Notes: generated from the sequence alone by a model not told the origin. DNA of 38,755 nt from Sphingobacteriaceae bacterium (GCA_947459195.1 CANHCS010000012.1:1-38755); one strand, 5' to 3'; counted from the first letter of the stretch, positions 1 to 8,102 are shown. Program-made: numbers and translations.

Positions 1-61
1 TACGTAAACGCTTAGTTGCGTTTGCTCTGATTCTTTTGATGGACGATTTATGATTTGCCAT
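1..61 (-). CDS. rpsT: 30S ribosomal protein S20, N-terminal part (runs off left edge)
   Basis: Reading leftward from an ATG at 61-59, the frame gives MANHKSSIKRIRANATKRLR and stays open to the window edge. This is the characteristic basic N-terminus of ribosomal protein S20, a primary 16S rRNA-binding protein of the small subunit. About 20 of the usual 80-90 codons are present, so the 3' part lies outside the window. A well-formed Bacteroidota promoter sits just upstream (93-124). The gene is divergent from the predicted zinc hydrolase at 151. The identification rests on the N-terminal motif only, but that motif is distinctive. Confidence 0.9.
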   Translation of the reverse strand, partial: MANHKSSIKRIRANATKRLR

Positions 62-92
62 TATTCTTTCTTAGCTATTCTTTTTTGGACTG

Positions 93-124
93 CAAATATA
101 GGCTGATGTTTTTTAAAATACAAA
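93..124 (-). promoter_or_regulatory. Promoter of rpsT (TTTG-N20-TATATTTG)
   Basis: On the minus strand a -33 box TTTG (124-121) is followed after 20 bases by TATATTTG (100-93). This is an exact match to the Bacteroidota TAnnTTTG -7 element with the usual spacing. Transcription should start near 86-88, leaving a leader of roughly 25 bases before the rpsT ATG. Confidence 0.7.
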
Positions 125-150
125 CCCTTTGAAAAATTATTCTTTTGATC

Positions 151-1122
151 ATGAAGATTTATCATCGATTTTGGAAGCCTGCGGGTGTTTGCATTTTGAT
201 CATCTGCAGCTCTTGGGGATTTTTTGCGCATCAAAAAATTAACCGCATCGCAATTTTTACACTCCCTTCGGGGATGATTGGTTTTTATAAGAGCAACATC
301 GATTACTTGAGTGAGCACGCAGTTGATCCAGATAAAAGGCGCTATTCTGACTCGTTGGAAGCCAGCCGCCACTTTTTAGATGCAGATCATTATGGAGAGC
401 GACCCTTTGAAGTTATCCCTCAAAAATGGACAGAAGCAGTTGCTAAGCTGAGTAAAGACACTCTCGAGGCCTACGGAATCGTACCTTGGACCATTGAGCG
501 AAATTATTACAGCCTGGTGAAAGCATTCAAAGAAAAGGATTACCAAAAAATATTGCATTATTCGGCCGATTTGGGACATTACATCGGCGATGCCCATGTA
601 CCCCTGCACACCACCGAGAATTATAATGGACAGCTGACGGGACAGACCGGGATCCATAGGTTTTGGGAGAGCAGGCTTCCGGAATTATTTTCATCCGGTT
701 ACGATTTTTTTGTAGGAAAAGCTCAATATGTGTCCAATCCTCTAAAAAAAGCCTGGGAGATCCTCAAAAATACGTATAGCTACAAAGATTCTGTATTAGT
801 AATCGAAGCTCGATTGAATGCTCGTTTTCCTGCTGACAAAAAATATGGTTTCAGTACCCGGAATGGAAGGGTTCAAAAACAATATAGCGAAGCCTATTCT
901 TTGGCCTATCACGAAGCTTTAGACGGCATGGTAGAAAGGCAGATGAGAGCATCTATTTTAGCCATTGGCAGTTATTGGTATTCTGCCTGGGTGGATGCCG
1001 GGCAACCTGATCTAAAAAAGCTGAAAAGAGAGGCAATGAGCGAAGAAGCCAAGAAAAAGCTGGAAAACCAAGAGGAATACTACCGCAAGGGAAAAATAAA
1101 GGGCAGAAAAGAAGAGGAATAA
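151..1122 (+). CDS. Exported zinc-dependent phospholipase C / S1-P1 nuclease-type hydrolase
   Basis: Predicted secreted trinuclear-zinc phosphodiesterase; whether it cleaves phospholipid or nucleic acid cannot be told from sequence. I use the ATG at 151 rather than the in-frame TTG at 145. A hydrophobic signal segment covers about residues 9-21, and removal before W22 would expose an N-terminal Trp, which ligates zinc in this superfamily. The full ligand pattern can be proposed: W22, H27, D59, H74, H143, D147, H153, H169 and E173, with the motif HYIGDAHVPLH in the middle. W-to-H spacing resembles P1 nuclease, while the final Glu resembles phospholipase C. The last 35 or so residues are very rich in Lys and Glu. 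Length is 323 residues. It is divergent from rpsT and convergent with dedA, with a 7-base gap to the latter. Confidence 0.75.
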   Translation: MKIYHRFWKPAGVCILIICSSWGFFAHQKINRIAIFTLPSGMIGFYKSNIDYLSEHAVDPDKRRYSDSLEASRHFLDADHYGERPFEVIPQKWTEAVAKLSKDTLEAYGIVPWTIERNYYSLVKAFKEKDYQKILHYSADLGHYIGDAHVPLHTTENYNGQLTGQTGIHRFWESRLPELFSSGYDFFVGKAQYVSNPLKKAWEILKNTYSYKDSVLVIEARLNARFPADKKYGFSTRNGRVQKQYSEAYSLAYHEALDGMVERQMRASILAIGSYWYSAWVDAGQPDLKKLKREAMSEEAKKKLENQEEYYRKGKIKGRKEEE

Positions 1123-1129
1123 GCTGATT

Positions 1130-1768
1130 TTAGGATTTTTTGGGTTTTAAAGCAGCGTACAATGCAGGCAAAAGCGAAACCACAATGATTCCTATGATCA
1201 CCAAGGTGAAATTTTGCTTGATTACCGGAATGTTACCAAAGAAATAACCCAACACTAAAAAACTGCTGATCCAGGCCAAACCGCCTACTACATTGTAGAA
1301 GGTATAGGCAGCTAAAGGCATGTGGCCCACACCGGCAACAAAAGGGGCAACCGTTCTAAAAATTGGCAAAAAACGACTAAAAATGACTGCTTTAGCGCCA
1401 TGTTTTTTGAAAAAATCCTGCGTTTTCTGATAATATTCGAGTTTCAAAATCCGGTTTTCCGGCTTAAACACTTTTTTACCAAAGGCTGATCCAAGAAAAT
1501 AATTAAGCGTATTGCCCAATACTGCAGCTACAATTAATAAAGCACCCAGCAAAAAGATATTCAAACCTGTATCCCCTTTGGCGATAAGTGCACCAGCGGC
1601 AAATAGTAAAGAATCTCCTGGCAAAAATGGAGTCACTACAAACCCAGTCTCTGAAAAAATAATCAGAAAGAGGATCAGATAGGTCCAAGTCTGATAATTA
1701 TTGATCATGACGGATAAATGCTGGTCAATGTGAAGGATGAAATCGAGCAGGTTAGTGATAATTTCCAA
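1130..1768 (-). CDS. DedA family integral membrane protein (VTT domain)
   Basis: DedA/VTT-domain inner-membrane protein. Members are linked to lipid (undecaprenyl-phosphate or phospholipid) flipping and envelope homeostasis; the substrate here is not defined. It has 212 residues, about five hydrophobic segments, and the family hallmarks TPFLPGDSLLFAAG near residues 46-59 and FSRFLPIFRTVAPFVAG near 130-146, including the conserved Arg residues. The start is TTG at 1768-1766. No ATG or GTG precedes it before an in-frame stop, and the next ATG (residue 21) would lose part of the conserved N-terminal region. A minus-strand TATTTTTG (1796-1789) matches the -7 consensus and could supply a short-leader promoter. 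Confidence 0.85.
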   Translation of the reverse strand: MEIITNLLDFILHIDQHLSVMINNYQTWTYLILFLIIFSETGFVVTPFLPGDSLLFAAGALIAKGDTGLNIFLLGALLIVAAVLGNTLNYFLGSAFGKKVFKPENRILKLEYYQKTQDFFKKHGAKAVIFSRFLPIFRTVAPFVAGVGHMPLAAYTFYNVVGGLAWISSFLVLGYFFGNIPVIKQNFTLVIIGIIVVSLLPALYAALKPKKS

Positions 1769-1799
1769 GCAGATTATTTTAAGTTGCCCAAAAATAAAA

Positions 1800-1824
1800 A
1801 TATCACGGGGATTTCCCGTGATAT
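1800..1824 (-). terminator. Rho-independent terminator, leftward
   Basis: Perfect 10-bp arms ATATCACGGG / CCCGTGATAT with a 5-base loop. Read on the minus strand, it is followed by TTTTATTTTT. It lies just past the stop codon of the decayed tail at 1848-1967, not past any intact gene. Its T-tract overlaps the candidate -7 element of dedA. Confidence 0.6.
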
Positions 1825-1847
1825 ATCAATCCTAAAAAGATGCAGAA

Positions 1848-1967
1848 CTATTTATTGTGCACCATGATTTTGGCACCTAATTCGGCATTACCCACGTTAT
1901 TTTTAGATTCTTAGATAAAAAGAATGTAGACTTTTCTGGCTTCAAGCAAAAAATCAGGCACATTAAA
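1848..1967 (-). pseudogene. Possible decayed 3' end of an unidentified gene
   Basis: The 361-base gap between dedA and dnaN holds no intact gene. Read leftward, one frame gives NVPDFLLEARKVYILFI, a stop (TAA, 1913-1911), then ESKNNVGNAELGAKIMVHNK and a final TAG (1850-1848). Both pieces have protein-like composition. They are followed 24 bases later by a terminator hairpin, as expected for the tail of a former gene. Upstream, the frame meets further stops (TAG at 1970-1968). I do not recognise the family. A chance open stretch cannot be excluded. Confidence 0.3.
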
Positions 1968-2055
1968 CTACAAGGTGCAATCCTAACAATAGAATAGATT
2001 TCTAAAATGGTTAATGATTTCCTGGCTCAATAAAAAAACCGATAAAAACAAAGAA

Positions 2056-2075
2056 GCCCGGTTCAAAGACCGGGC
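2056..2075 (-). terminator. Terminator of dnaN
   Basis: Perfect 7-bp arms GCCCGGT / ACCGGGC around a 6-base loop. On the minus strand it is followed by TTCTTTGTTTTT. It lies 55 bases beyond the dnaN stop codon. Confidence 0.7.
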
Positions 2076-2129
2076 CAATGGGATTAACAAGAAAATCCTG
2101 GAGTATTTTATAAACAGACAATCCTGCTA

Positions 2130-3254
2130 TCAGGCATAACTGTTCAGCATAACGGGCATAACGAGCATCAATACATTCTCGTTTTCGTTATTAGTTTGGG
2201 GTACCAACAAGCCGGCACGATTTGGAGTACTCATTTCTAAAGTAACTTCATCACCTTCCAGGTTGCTCAACATCTCAATCAAAAATTTAGCATTAAATCC
2301 GATTTCCATGTCTTCGCCCTCATACTGACAGCTTAAACGTTCGTGAGCTTCGTTAGAAAAATCAACATCTTCTGAAGAAATATTCAATTCGCTACCGCTG
2401 ATTTTTAAACGCACCTGATGGGTAGTTTTATTGGCAAATATGACCACTCGGCGCAAACAGTTCAAGAACATGCCACGATCAAGGGTTAGTTTATTTGGGT
2501 TTGTTTGAGGAATCACCGCTTCATAATCTGGATAACGCTCATCGATTAAACGACAGATCAAATTAATATTACCAAAACGGAAGAATGCGCTGGTAGAATT
2601 ATACTCAACAGATACATTCACATCTTCGAGTGGTAAAGAAGACTTTAGTAGGTTGAGGGCTTTCTTTGGCAAAATAAAAGAAGCTACCGCTGAAGATTTA
2701 GTATCCATGCGACGATAGCGCACTAATTTATGCGCATCGGTGGCTACAAAAGTAATGTCTTGTGGGCTCAGTTGACAATAAACTCCCGTCATAGCCGGAC
2801 GTAGATCGTCGTTACTCACCGCAAAAATGGTTTTATTGATTGCTTCGGCTAATACCGATGCAGGCAAGCTCACCGAAGAGGCATTCTCCACCATAGGGAT
2901 TTTAGGGAAATCCTCACCGTTCTCTCCACTCAGTTTGTATTTACCATCACCGGCATTAATCTCAATGGCAAAGGTTTGGTCATCGATATGGAAAGCCACC
3001 GGCTGATCGGATAAAGTTTTAAGGGTTTCCAACAAAATTTTTGAAGGAATGGCCACTTTCCCATTTTCCTTGGCCTCTACCGGCAAAGAAGTGGTCATGC
3101 TGGTCTGCAAATCTGTAGCAGAAATGGTTAAAACACCATCTTTGATTTCAAAAAGGAAATTTTCGAGTATTGGCAATACCGTGCTGCTGCTCGAAGCACC
3201 ATTTACAGCTTGTAATTGCTTTAATAAGGTCGAAGTGGAAACTATAAATCTCAT
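2130..3254 (-). CDS. dnaN: DNA polymerase III subunit beta (sliding clamp)
   Basis: Ring-shaped processivity clamp that tethers DNA polymerase III and other partners to DNA. The 374-residue length is normal, and the three-domain composition is visible: an N-terminal MRFIVSTSTLLKQLQAVNG, internal segments GKVAIPSKILLETLKTL and FVATDAHKLVRYR, and a C-terminal LMLVMPVMLNSYA resembling the usual VMPMR-type end. The gene lies 34 bases after the gldF-gldG fusion on the same strand and is followed by its own terminator. No dnaA, recF or gyrB is adjacent. A candidate -7 element lies in the short gap. Confidence 0.97.
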   Translation of the reverse strand: MRFIVSTSTLLKQLQAVNGASSSSTVLPILENFLFEIKDGVLTISATDLQTSMTTSLPVEAKENGKVAIPSKILLETLKTLSDQPVAFHIDDQTFAIEINAGDGKYKLSGENGEDFPKIPMVENASSVSLPASVLAEAINKTIFAVSNDDLRPAMTGVYCQLSPQDITFVATDAHKLVRYRRMDTKSSAVASFILPKKALNLLKSSLPLEDVNVSVEYNSTSAFFRFGNINLICRLIDERYPDYEAVIPQTNPNKLTLDRGMFLNCLRRVVIFANKTTHQVRLKISGSELNISSEDVDFSNEAHERLSCQYEGEDMEIGFNAKFLIEMLSNLEGDEVTLEMSTPNRAGLLVPQTNNENENVLMLVMPVMLNSYA

Positions 3255-3274
3255 ACCTATCGGCTATTTAGGTT

Positions 3275-3282
3275 CAAATTTA
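3275..3282 (-). promoter_or_regulatory. Candidate -7 element for dnaN
   Basis: Minus-strand TAAATTTG fits TAnnTTTG, 20 bases before the dnaN ATG and between it and the gldFG stop. No good -33 box is visible at the usual distance, so dnaN may also be read through from gldFG. Confidence 0.4.
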
Positions 3283-3288
3283 TGAAAT

Positions 3289-5685
3289 TTAAACGGTATA
3301 CTTCCTTTTACGGTACCAATGTTGAAAAAATCCAAAAATTGCTAACAATATCAAGGGCAACAGGATATTAAAAGCCTGCCAGAAAAATTTTTCGTTTTGA
3401 ATTTTCGCCCGATCGAGCATGCGCAATTTGTATTCCTTATTTCTAAGTGCAATCAATTCGGCATCATTCAATAAATAATCCACAGCATTCAGCAAGAATG
3501 CTTTATTGCCATAAACCTGCTGCGTAAAGCGGTCATAGCCCAGGGGGTAAGGAGCTCCGTCCTGATCCTGCTGATTTTTTAGTAGATCACCGTCGGCTAC
3601 AACCAATAGTTTTCCCGACTTTATGCCAGCATTCAACTTAAAATCTGGATCCAAGCCTTCAGGAAGTAGCCGGTTTTTAAAAACAGAATTGAATTCTCCT
3701 TCCAATAAAACTGCAAAAGGCTTACTATTTCCCTTGAAACTTGCCGGATCAGGACTCTCTTCCAGCATTTGTAATGAAACCATGGCAGGCAAATCCATTG
3801 TTTTATTGTAGGGCGAGGAGCTCAACAAAATGGTTTTTTTGACGCCTTTTACTGCCAGCGTATCAATGCTACCAGCAAATTCGGCACGTATGCCTTCCAG
3901 GTTTTTCACCATTGGATGATCAGTATTGGGCATGATCACCGGATAAAATAACCATGGTAATAACTGTACTTGAGTTGCTCCCCCAAAATCGCCCACATTT
4001 AACGGAATCTGCGCACAATTCATATCGGCGAGCAAATGGTAATTTAATCGGACGCCATATTTGAACAGTAGATCATCTAAATTGAGTTTGTTCGCAGTAG
4101 CCAGTTGAGTCCCATTCTCTCTTAAACTATCTAAATTTGCATTGGATTGATCGATGGCCATCAAAAGCCGACCACCCTGCCTGATAAAATGATCTAGCTT
4201 GAACTTTTCCAGTTCAGAAAAAGCCTGCAAAGGTTTTGCAATGACCAATATTGAAATTTGATCTAAACCAGGACGGCTAATTTGTTGAAGATCTACCCGA
4301 CCGACCGTAAAACCAGTTTCCAGTGAACTCATCGCATCGCTCAACTCTACACCATTCAGCTCTCCATGGCCTTCTGTAAACCCGATTCTTGGTTTTTCAG
4401 ATTTTAACAATTGGTTAATGGCACTGATAAAGGCATATTCCAAATTTTCTATGGATTGATTCAACACTGTCGCTGGCGAGGCTCCCATTCTCGACTGCAA
4501 TAAATCCACCACTATTTTTTTACCTTGATATGCCAGCTGCGCTTTGGGAAAAATAAGTTTCTGAGTGACCCCCTCTTCAGTTTTTACACTCAAATTGGTT
4601 GGCTGAATGCCCTGCTCATACAAGAGCTGCAAAGTTTTTTCACGCTCTAAGGCATTTCCTTCATTCGGATTGATGAAAGAAACTTGAATCGGCTGCTCGG
4701 CTTCAACTTCCAAGTCTTTCAATAAATCGCGACTGGCTTGGCTCAATTGCCGGAAACCTGGAGGCAGCTCACCACTCAAATAAATATTCACCTGGAGAGG
4801 GTCCTGTAATTTGCGAACTGCATTTATGGAAGTCTCAGACAAAGAGTAGCGCTTTTCTGCCGTGAGATCATACCTCAAAGGCCGAATTGAGCTTGTTAAA
4901 TGAAAAGTGATAAAAGCAAGAATGAAAAGTTTAAACTTTTTATTGAATTTAACTGCAACAGGTAAACGTTTATCCAACTGATAGCTGGCTAAAAGCAAGA
5001 AAACCAGAATGATGTCCAGAAAATAAAATACATCATTGCTTAGCAATACCCCGCGACTCATCGATTGGTAATGGCGCTGCATGCCTAAATCCTGGAGAAT
5101 ATTTGTTACTTCATTGAACAAGGGCCAGTTACTGAGTAAATCGAAACCTACGAATAAGCAAAAAGCCAATCCGGCTGTGAGCAAAAATGCACTCACTTGA
5201 TTTTTGGTGATGGAAGAAGCAAAAATGCCGATGGCAGCCCATGTTGCAGCAATCAAAAACAAGCCAAGATAGGCACCAAACGTACCCCCAAAGTCTAAAT
5301 TGCCCTTCTCTGCCCCCAGTTGATCAATTGTAAAAACATAAAATAAAGTTGGCAGCAGACTAAGTAAACAGATAAAACATACAGCCAGGTATTTCGCTCC
5401 AATAATTTCAAAAACACTCAGGGGCTGTGTGCGTAATAATTCATCTGTGCCATCTTTGCGTTCTTCTGCGAGGGAACGCATACTGATAGCAGGAATCAAG
5501 AATAGAAAGAGGTAGGGTGCCAGTTCAAAAAAAGTTTGCATACTGGCATAGCCGGCCACTAAAAGGCTGTAATCGGGAAAAATCCAGAGTAAAATACCCA
5601 AAATCGACAAGAAAAGGCCAATGCTAATAAAGGCAATTTGTGAGCTAAAAGAGGTAGCTAATTCTTTTTTGAGTAGGGCAAACAC
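3289..5685 (-). CDS. gldFG: GldF-GldG fusion: gliding-associated ABC transporter permease plus auxiliary/substrate-binding subunit
   Basis: One 798-residue protein joins two proteins that are separate in Flavobacterium. Residues 1 to about 245 resemble the GldF permease: roughly six membrane segments and the conserved MRSLAEERKDGTDELLRTQP segment after the second. From about 248 the GldG part begins with a new membrane segment and RPLRYDLTAEKRYSLSETS, followed by a large extracytoplasmic ABC-auxiliary region (for example RIGFTEGHGEL). A last membrane helix and a basic tail close the protein. The combined length matches GldF plus GldG with nothing missing. The start is GTG at 5685-5683; no ATG precedes it before an in-frame stop, and the next Met is residue 49. 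The likely ATPase partner, GldA, is encoded at 7276-7983. Confidence 0.9.
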   Translation of the reverse strand: MFALLKKELATSFSSQIAFISIGLFLSILGILLWIFPDYSLLVAGYASMQTFFELAPYLFLFLIPAISMRSLAEERKDGTDELLRTQPLSVFEIIGAKYLAVCFICLLSLLPTLFYVFTIDQLGAEKGNLDFGGTFGAYLGLFLIAATWAAIGIFASSITKNQVSAFLLTAGLAFCLFVGFDLLSNWPLFNEVTNILQDLGMQRHYQSMSRGVLLSNDVFYFLDIILVFLLLASYQLDKRLPVAVKFNKKFKLFILAFITFHLTSSIRPLRYDLTAEKRYSLSETSINAVRKLQDPLQVNIYLSGELPPGFRQLSQASRDLLKDLEVEAEQPIQVSFINPNEGNALEREKTLQLLYEQGIQPTNLSVKTEEGVTQKLIFPKAQLAYQGKKIVVDLLQSRMGASPATVLNQSIENLEYAFISAINQLLKSEKPRIGFTEGHGELNGVELSDAMSSLETGFTVGRVDLQQISRPGLDQISILVIAKPLQAFSELEKFKLDHFIRQGGRLLMAIDQSNANLDSLRENGTQLATANKLNLDDLLFKYGVRLNYHLLADMNCAQIPLNVGDFGGATQVQLLPWLFYPVIMPNTDHPMVKNLEGIRAEFAGSIDTLAVKGVKKTILLSSSPYNKTMDLPAMVSLQMLEESPDPASFKGNSKPFAVLLEGEFNSVFKNRLLPEGLDPDFKLNAGIKSGKLLVVADGDLLKNQQDQDGAPYPLGYDRFTQQVYGNKAFLLNAVDYLLNDAELIALRNKEYKLRMLDRAKIQNEKFFWQAFNILLPLILLAIFGFFQHWYRKRKYTV

Positions 5686-5723
5686 TGAATAATTTTTGAT
5701 CGAAATTAATTAAAATCAAACAA

Positions 5724-5751
5724 AAAGCCCTTCCGAGATCGAAAGGGCTTT
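5724..5751 (-). terminator. Terminator after the beta-barrel gene at 5772
   Basis: Arms AAAGCCCTT / AAGGGCTTT (9 bp, perfect) with a 10-base interval. On the minus strand it is followed by TTG after the T-rich arm. It lies 20 bases past the stop of the 5772-6452 gene and separates it from gldFG. Confidence 0.7.
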
Positions 5752-5771
5752 GAACAAACAACTTATTAAAA

Positions 5772-6452
5772 TTATTTACCAAGGTGCCATTTCACACCTA
5801 AAGAAGGCATACCTTCATAATTAGTTTGATCCAATAAGACAAAACCAAAAGAATTATCGGTTTTATCACCTTGTTTTTCTGACTTAAAATAAAGATTTCC
5901 CAAAGACATTTCTATGCTGATTTTACCACTCGGAAAGAAAGCAAAAGCTGGGATTGCCTTCACACCAAAACTGGTAGATTTAACATCTACATCTACCCCG
6001 CCAGAAAGAGTTGTTTTTCGAGTCCCAAATGGCACCTGCAATTTGCCTAAAAAATGAAATTTTGGAGAGATCGGCAGGTAGTACCTCAAAGTTGGGGCAA
6101 CAAACAAAGTAGTGAATTTGTCCGATGCAGTACCATCTACTTTTGTTTGATTAGCTCCAAACCCGATTCCCAAACCAATGGAAAGCTCATCTTTTATAAA
6201 ATACCCGATCTCAGGTTGAAAACCGAGCGAACTGGTTTTAAAAACATTTGCCCCATCTTCCTGACTAGTGGAACTGATGCTGATGGATGGGCCCAAAAGC
6301 CATTTTCCTTTGGAAGTTGGGGATCCACCCATGCTTTGCATAGCAATGGATTTTGAAGCCGGTTGGCTGGCTGGAGCAGCTTTCTTAGTTTGTGCAAATG
6401 ATAGCGTTGAGCCAATCCCAAACACCAATAAAATGAGTACTAACTTTTTCAT
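5772..6452 (-). CDS. Outer-membrane beta-barrel protein (porin-like, OmpW/OMP_b-brl type)
   Basis: 226 residues. A signal peptide of about 20 residues (MKKLVLILLVFGIGSTLSFA, then Q) is followed by a low-complexity linker rich in Ala, Ser and Lys. The rest shows alternating hydrophobic strands typical of a small 8-strand barrel: GKWLLGPSISIS, LGFQPEIGYFIKDELSIGLG and TTLFVAPTLRYYLP. It ends in SLGVKWHLGK, with no C-terminal aromatic but a barrel-like last strand. The function is unknown. It resembles its upstream neighbour (6589-7185) in layout: both have GxW(L/M)xGxSI near the start of the barrel and a PxxGYFI segment, suggesting paralogues. It is monocistronic by its own terminator. Confidence 0.7.
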   Translation of the reverse strand: MKKLVLILLVFGIGSTLSFAQTKKAAPASQPASKSIAMQSMGGSPTSKGKWLLGPSISISSTSQEDGANVFKTSSLGFQPEIGYFIKDELSIGLGIGFGANQTKVDGTASDKFTTLFVAPTLRYYLPISPKFHFLGKLQVPFGTRKTTLSGGVDVDVKSTSFGVKAIPAFAFFPSGKISIEMSLGNLYFKSEKQGDKTDNSFGFVLLDQTNYEGMPSLGVKWHLGK

Positions 6453-6542
6453 AACAATGTTTTTTGGTTAAAGTGAACAAATTGATTTTTCATCAAAAAC
6501 GAGGCATGGTTAAAAATATTGTACACTTTATCAGAAATAAAA

Positions 6543-6564
6543 AGCCCCAATTAAAATTGGGGCT
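6543..6564 (-). terminator. Terminator after the beta-barrel gene at 6589
   Basis: Inverted repeat AGCCCCAATT / AATTGGGGCT. On the minus strand it is followed by TTTTTATTTC. It lies 24 bases past the stop of the upstream gene. Confidence 0.75.
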
Positions 6565-6588
6565 CAGTATCATTCGAAATTGGTTTTA

Positions 6589-7185
6589 TCAGCGGGATTT
6601 GCCGGGTAGGTATATCTGAAAACCAAAGGCTACACCCAGCCCTGAGTCGCCGCTGGAGGAGGCGATATCGGCCTTGGTAAAAGTATAACCTAAAGTCCCT
6701 TCAATGGCTACATTTCGTGCTACAAAATGGGCATATCCACCCCTAATACCCAAAAGAAGTGATACCGGCAAATCTTCCTGACTGTTCTTTTTGTGACTGC
6801 CATTGATACCTAAGGCACCTTCCCCAAACCACCGGCTGGTAGGGCTTGCAGTTTCTCGAAAGTAATACCTGATGAAGGGCGCTATGCCATAACTGATGGT
6901 CGATCCCCCTTCATAAAAACTGAGGCCAATGGTGCCTTGTCCGCCTATAGCGATGTTATTCCTGATAAAATAACCGACCTTGGGATCTACATTCAATTGG
7001 AATGTTTCGGTCGCGAAATTAAAACTGGTGGAACCAATGCTGCCTCCTACCATCCAATTACCAGCTTTAATGGGCGCATCGCCCACCTTGGCCGAAGTTT
7101 GCGGGGTGGTAGTGGTGATTTGTGCTTTGGTTGTGAGGGCTAAGCCAAGTAAAACTGCAATGAGTACTGAACAAATATTTTTCAT
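6589..7185 (-). CDS. Outer-membrane beta-barrel protein, paralogue-like
   Basis: 198 residues with a signal peptide of about 21 residues (MKNICSVLIAVLLGLALTTKA, then Q), a Thr/Pro-rich stretch, and a small beta-barrel: GNWMVGGSIGS, VDPKVGYFIRNNIAIGGQG and YGIAPFIRYYF. The alternating strand pattern and the internal PKVGYFI / APFIRYYF segments match the downstream barrel at 5772. The ligand and role are unknown. It sits between gldA and gldFG on the same strand, but its terminator and the gap argue against simple co-transcription with gldFG. Confidence 0.7.
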   Translation of the reverse strand: MKNICSVLIAVLLGLALTTKAQITTTTPQTSAKVGDAPIKAGNWMVGGSIGSTSFNFATETFQLNVDPKVGYFIRNNIAIGGQGTIGLSFYEGGSTISYGIAPFIRYYFRETASPTSRWFGEGALGINGSHKKNSQEDLPVSLLLGIRGGYAHFVARNVAIEGTLGYTFTKADIASSSGDSGLGVAFGFQIYLPGKSR

Positions 7186-7275
7186 AGGTGTGATTTTTAG
7201 TGAATAATTGGACTAACATTTACTGTTCTCAATTATTTAACACCTTGAAACTGGAAATGTTTATGATCGGATGAC

Positions 7276-7983
7276 TTAATTGCAGGTAAGTTGTGCAAAT
7301 ACCTGTTCCAGACTTTTACCAGGATAAAGACTCAAAAGCGTCTTTTTAGAATAATCGGCAACCAATGTACCATGAGAAAGGATCATCAGATGATCACAAA
7401 TCGCCTCCACTTCTTGCAGCATGTGTGTAGAGAGCAGCACCGTTTTCGTTTTGCCCAATTCTTTGATCAGATTCCGAATGTCTAGCACCTGGTTGGGATC
7501 TAGCCCGGAGGTGGGTTCGTCTAAAATCAGCACCGCTGGATCGTGGAGAATGGCCTGAGCCAAACCCAATCGTTGCCGAAAACCCTTTGACAGTGCTCCT
7601 GCTTTTTGATGTTGCTGCGGACCTAAACCCGTCATTTCAATCACTTCAGCGATTCGCGATTTTGTATTCTTCAGCTGATGAATATCAGCCAAAAATGCTA
7701 AACTTTCCTTCACATACAAGTCGAGGTACAAAGGATTGTTTTCTGGCAAATAGCCCAACAAGCGTTTTGCCGCTATGGCTTGCTCCACCATGTTTACACC
7801 CCCTATTTCTACCCTACCCTCATCGGGCTGTAAAAAACCACTCAGTATTTTCATGGTGGTCGATTTGCCGGCACCATTTGGGCCCAAGAAGCCTGTTACC
7901 TGTCCCTTTTGAGCAGTAAAGTTGAGGGAGTGTAGTACTTTTTGCGTTCCGTACGACTTAGAAAGATTTTCAACAACGATCAC
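7276..7983 (-). CDS. gldA: GldA-like ABC transporter ATP-binding protein
   Basis: Cytoplasmic ATPase of an ABC-2 type exporter, proposed to power the GldF-GldG protein encoded nearby. In Flavobacterium, GldA, GldF and GldG act together and are required for gliding. Walker A is GPNGAGKST at residues 34-42. The signature is the variant LSKGFRQR, Walker B is AVLILDEP, and the following D-loop and switch His (STHMLQEV) are present. At 235 residues it contains essentially the nucleotide-binding domain only, about 60 residues shorter than the Flavobacterium protein. GldA is assigned from sequence type plus proximity to gldFG; another ABC-2 exporter ATPase is the alternative. Confidence 0.8.
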   Translation of the reverse strand: MIVVENLSKSYGTQKVLHSLNFTAQKGQVTGFLGPNGAGKSTTMKILSGFLQPDEGRVEIGGVNMVEQAIAAKRLLGYLPENNPLYLDLYVKESLAFLADIHQLKNTKSRIAEVIEMTGLGPQQHQKAGALSKGFRQRLGLAQAILHDPAVLILDEPTSGLDPNQVLDIRNLIKELGKTKTVLLSTHMLQEVEAICDHLMILSHGTLVADYSKKTLLSLYPGKSLEQVFAQLTCN

Positions 7984-8102
7984 GGCTTAAAGTTAGGGCA
8001 TTAAAATTAATTATTCTGGTTTTGGCTCTTGGGCTTATTGATTAAGCCCCAAATCAAAACCGTAATAATCAGCCGCAATAAAGAAAAATTCACAAATCAG
8101 TT

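Noticed and set aside
61-372. Leftward open frame of 103 codons at the left end
   Set aside because: It lies across the rpsT promoter and antisense to the zinc hydrolase start, and its translation has no family-like features. The real leftward gene is rpsT, in a different frame.
5772-7185. The two beta-barrel proteins as dedicated gliding proteins
   Set aside because: They resemble generic small outer-membrane barrels and have separate terminators; position beside gld genes alone is not enough.
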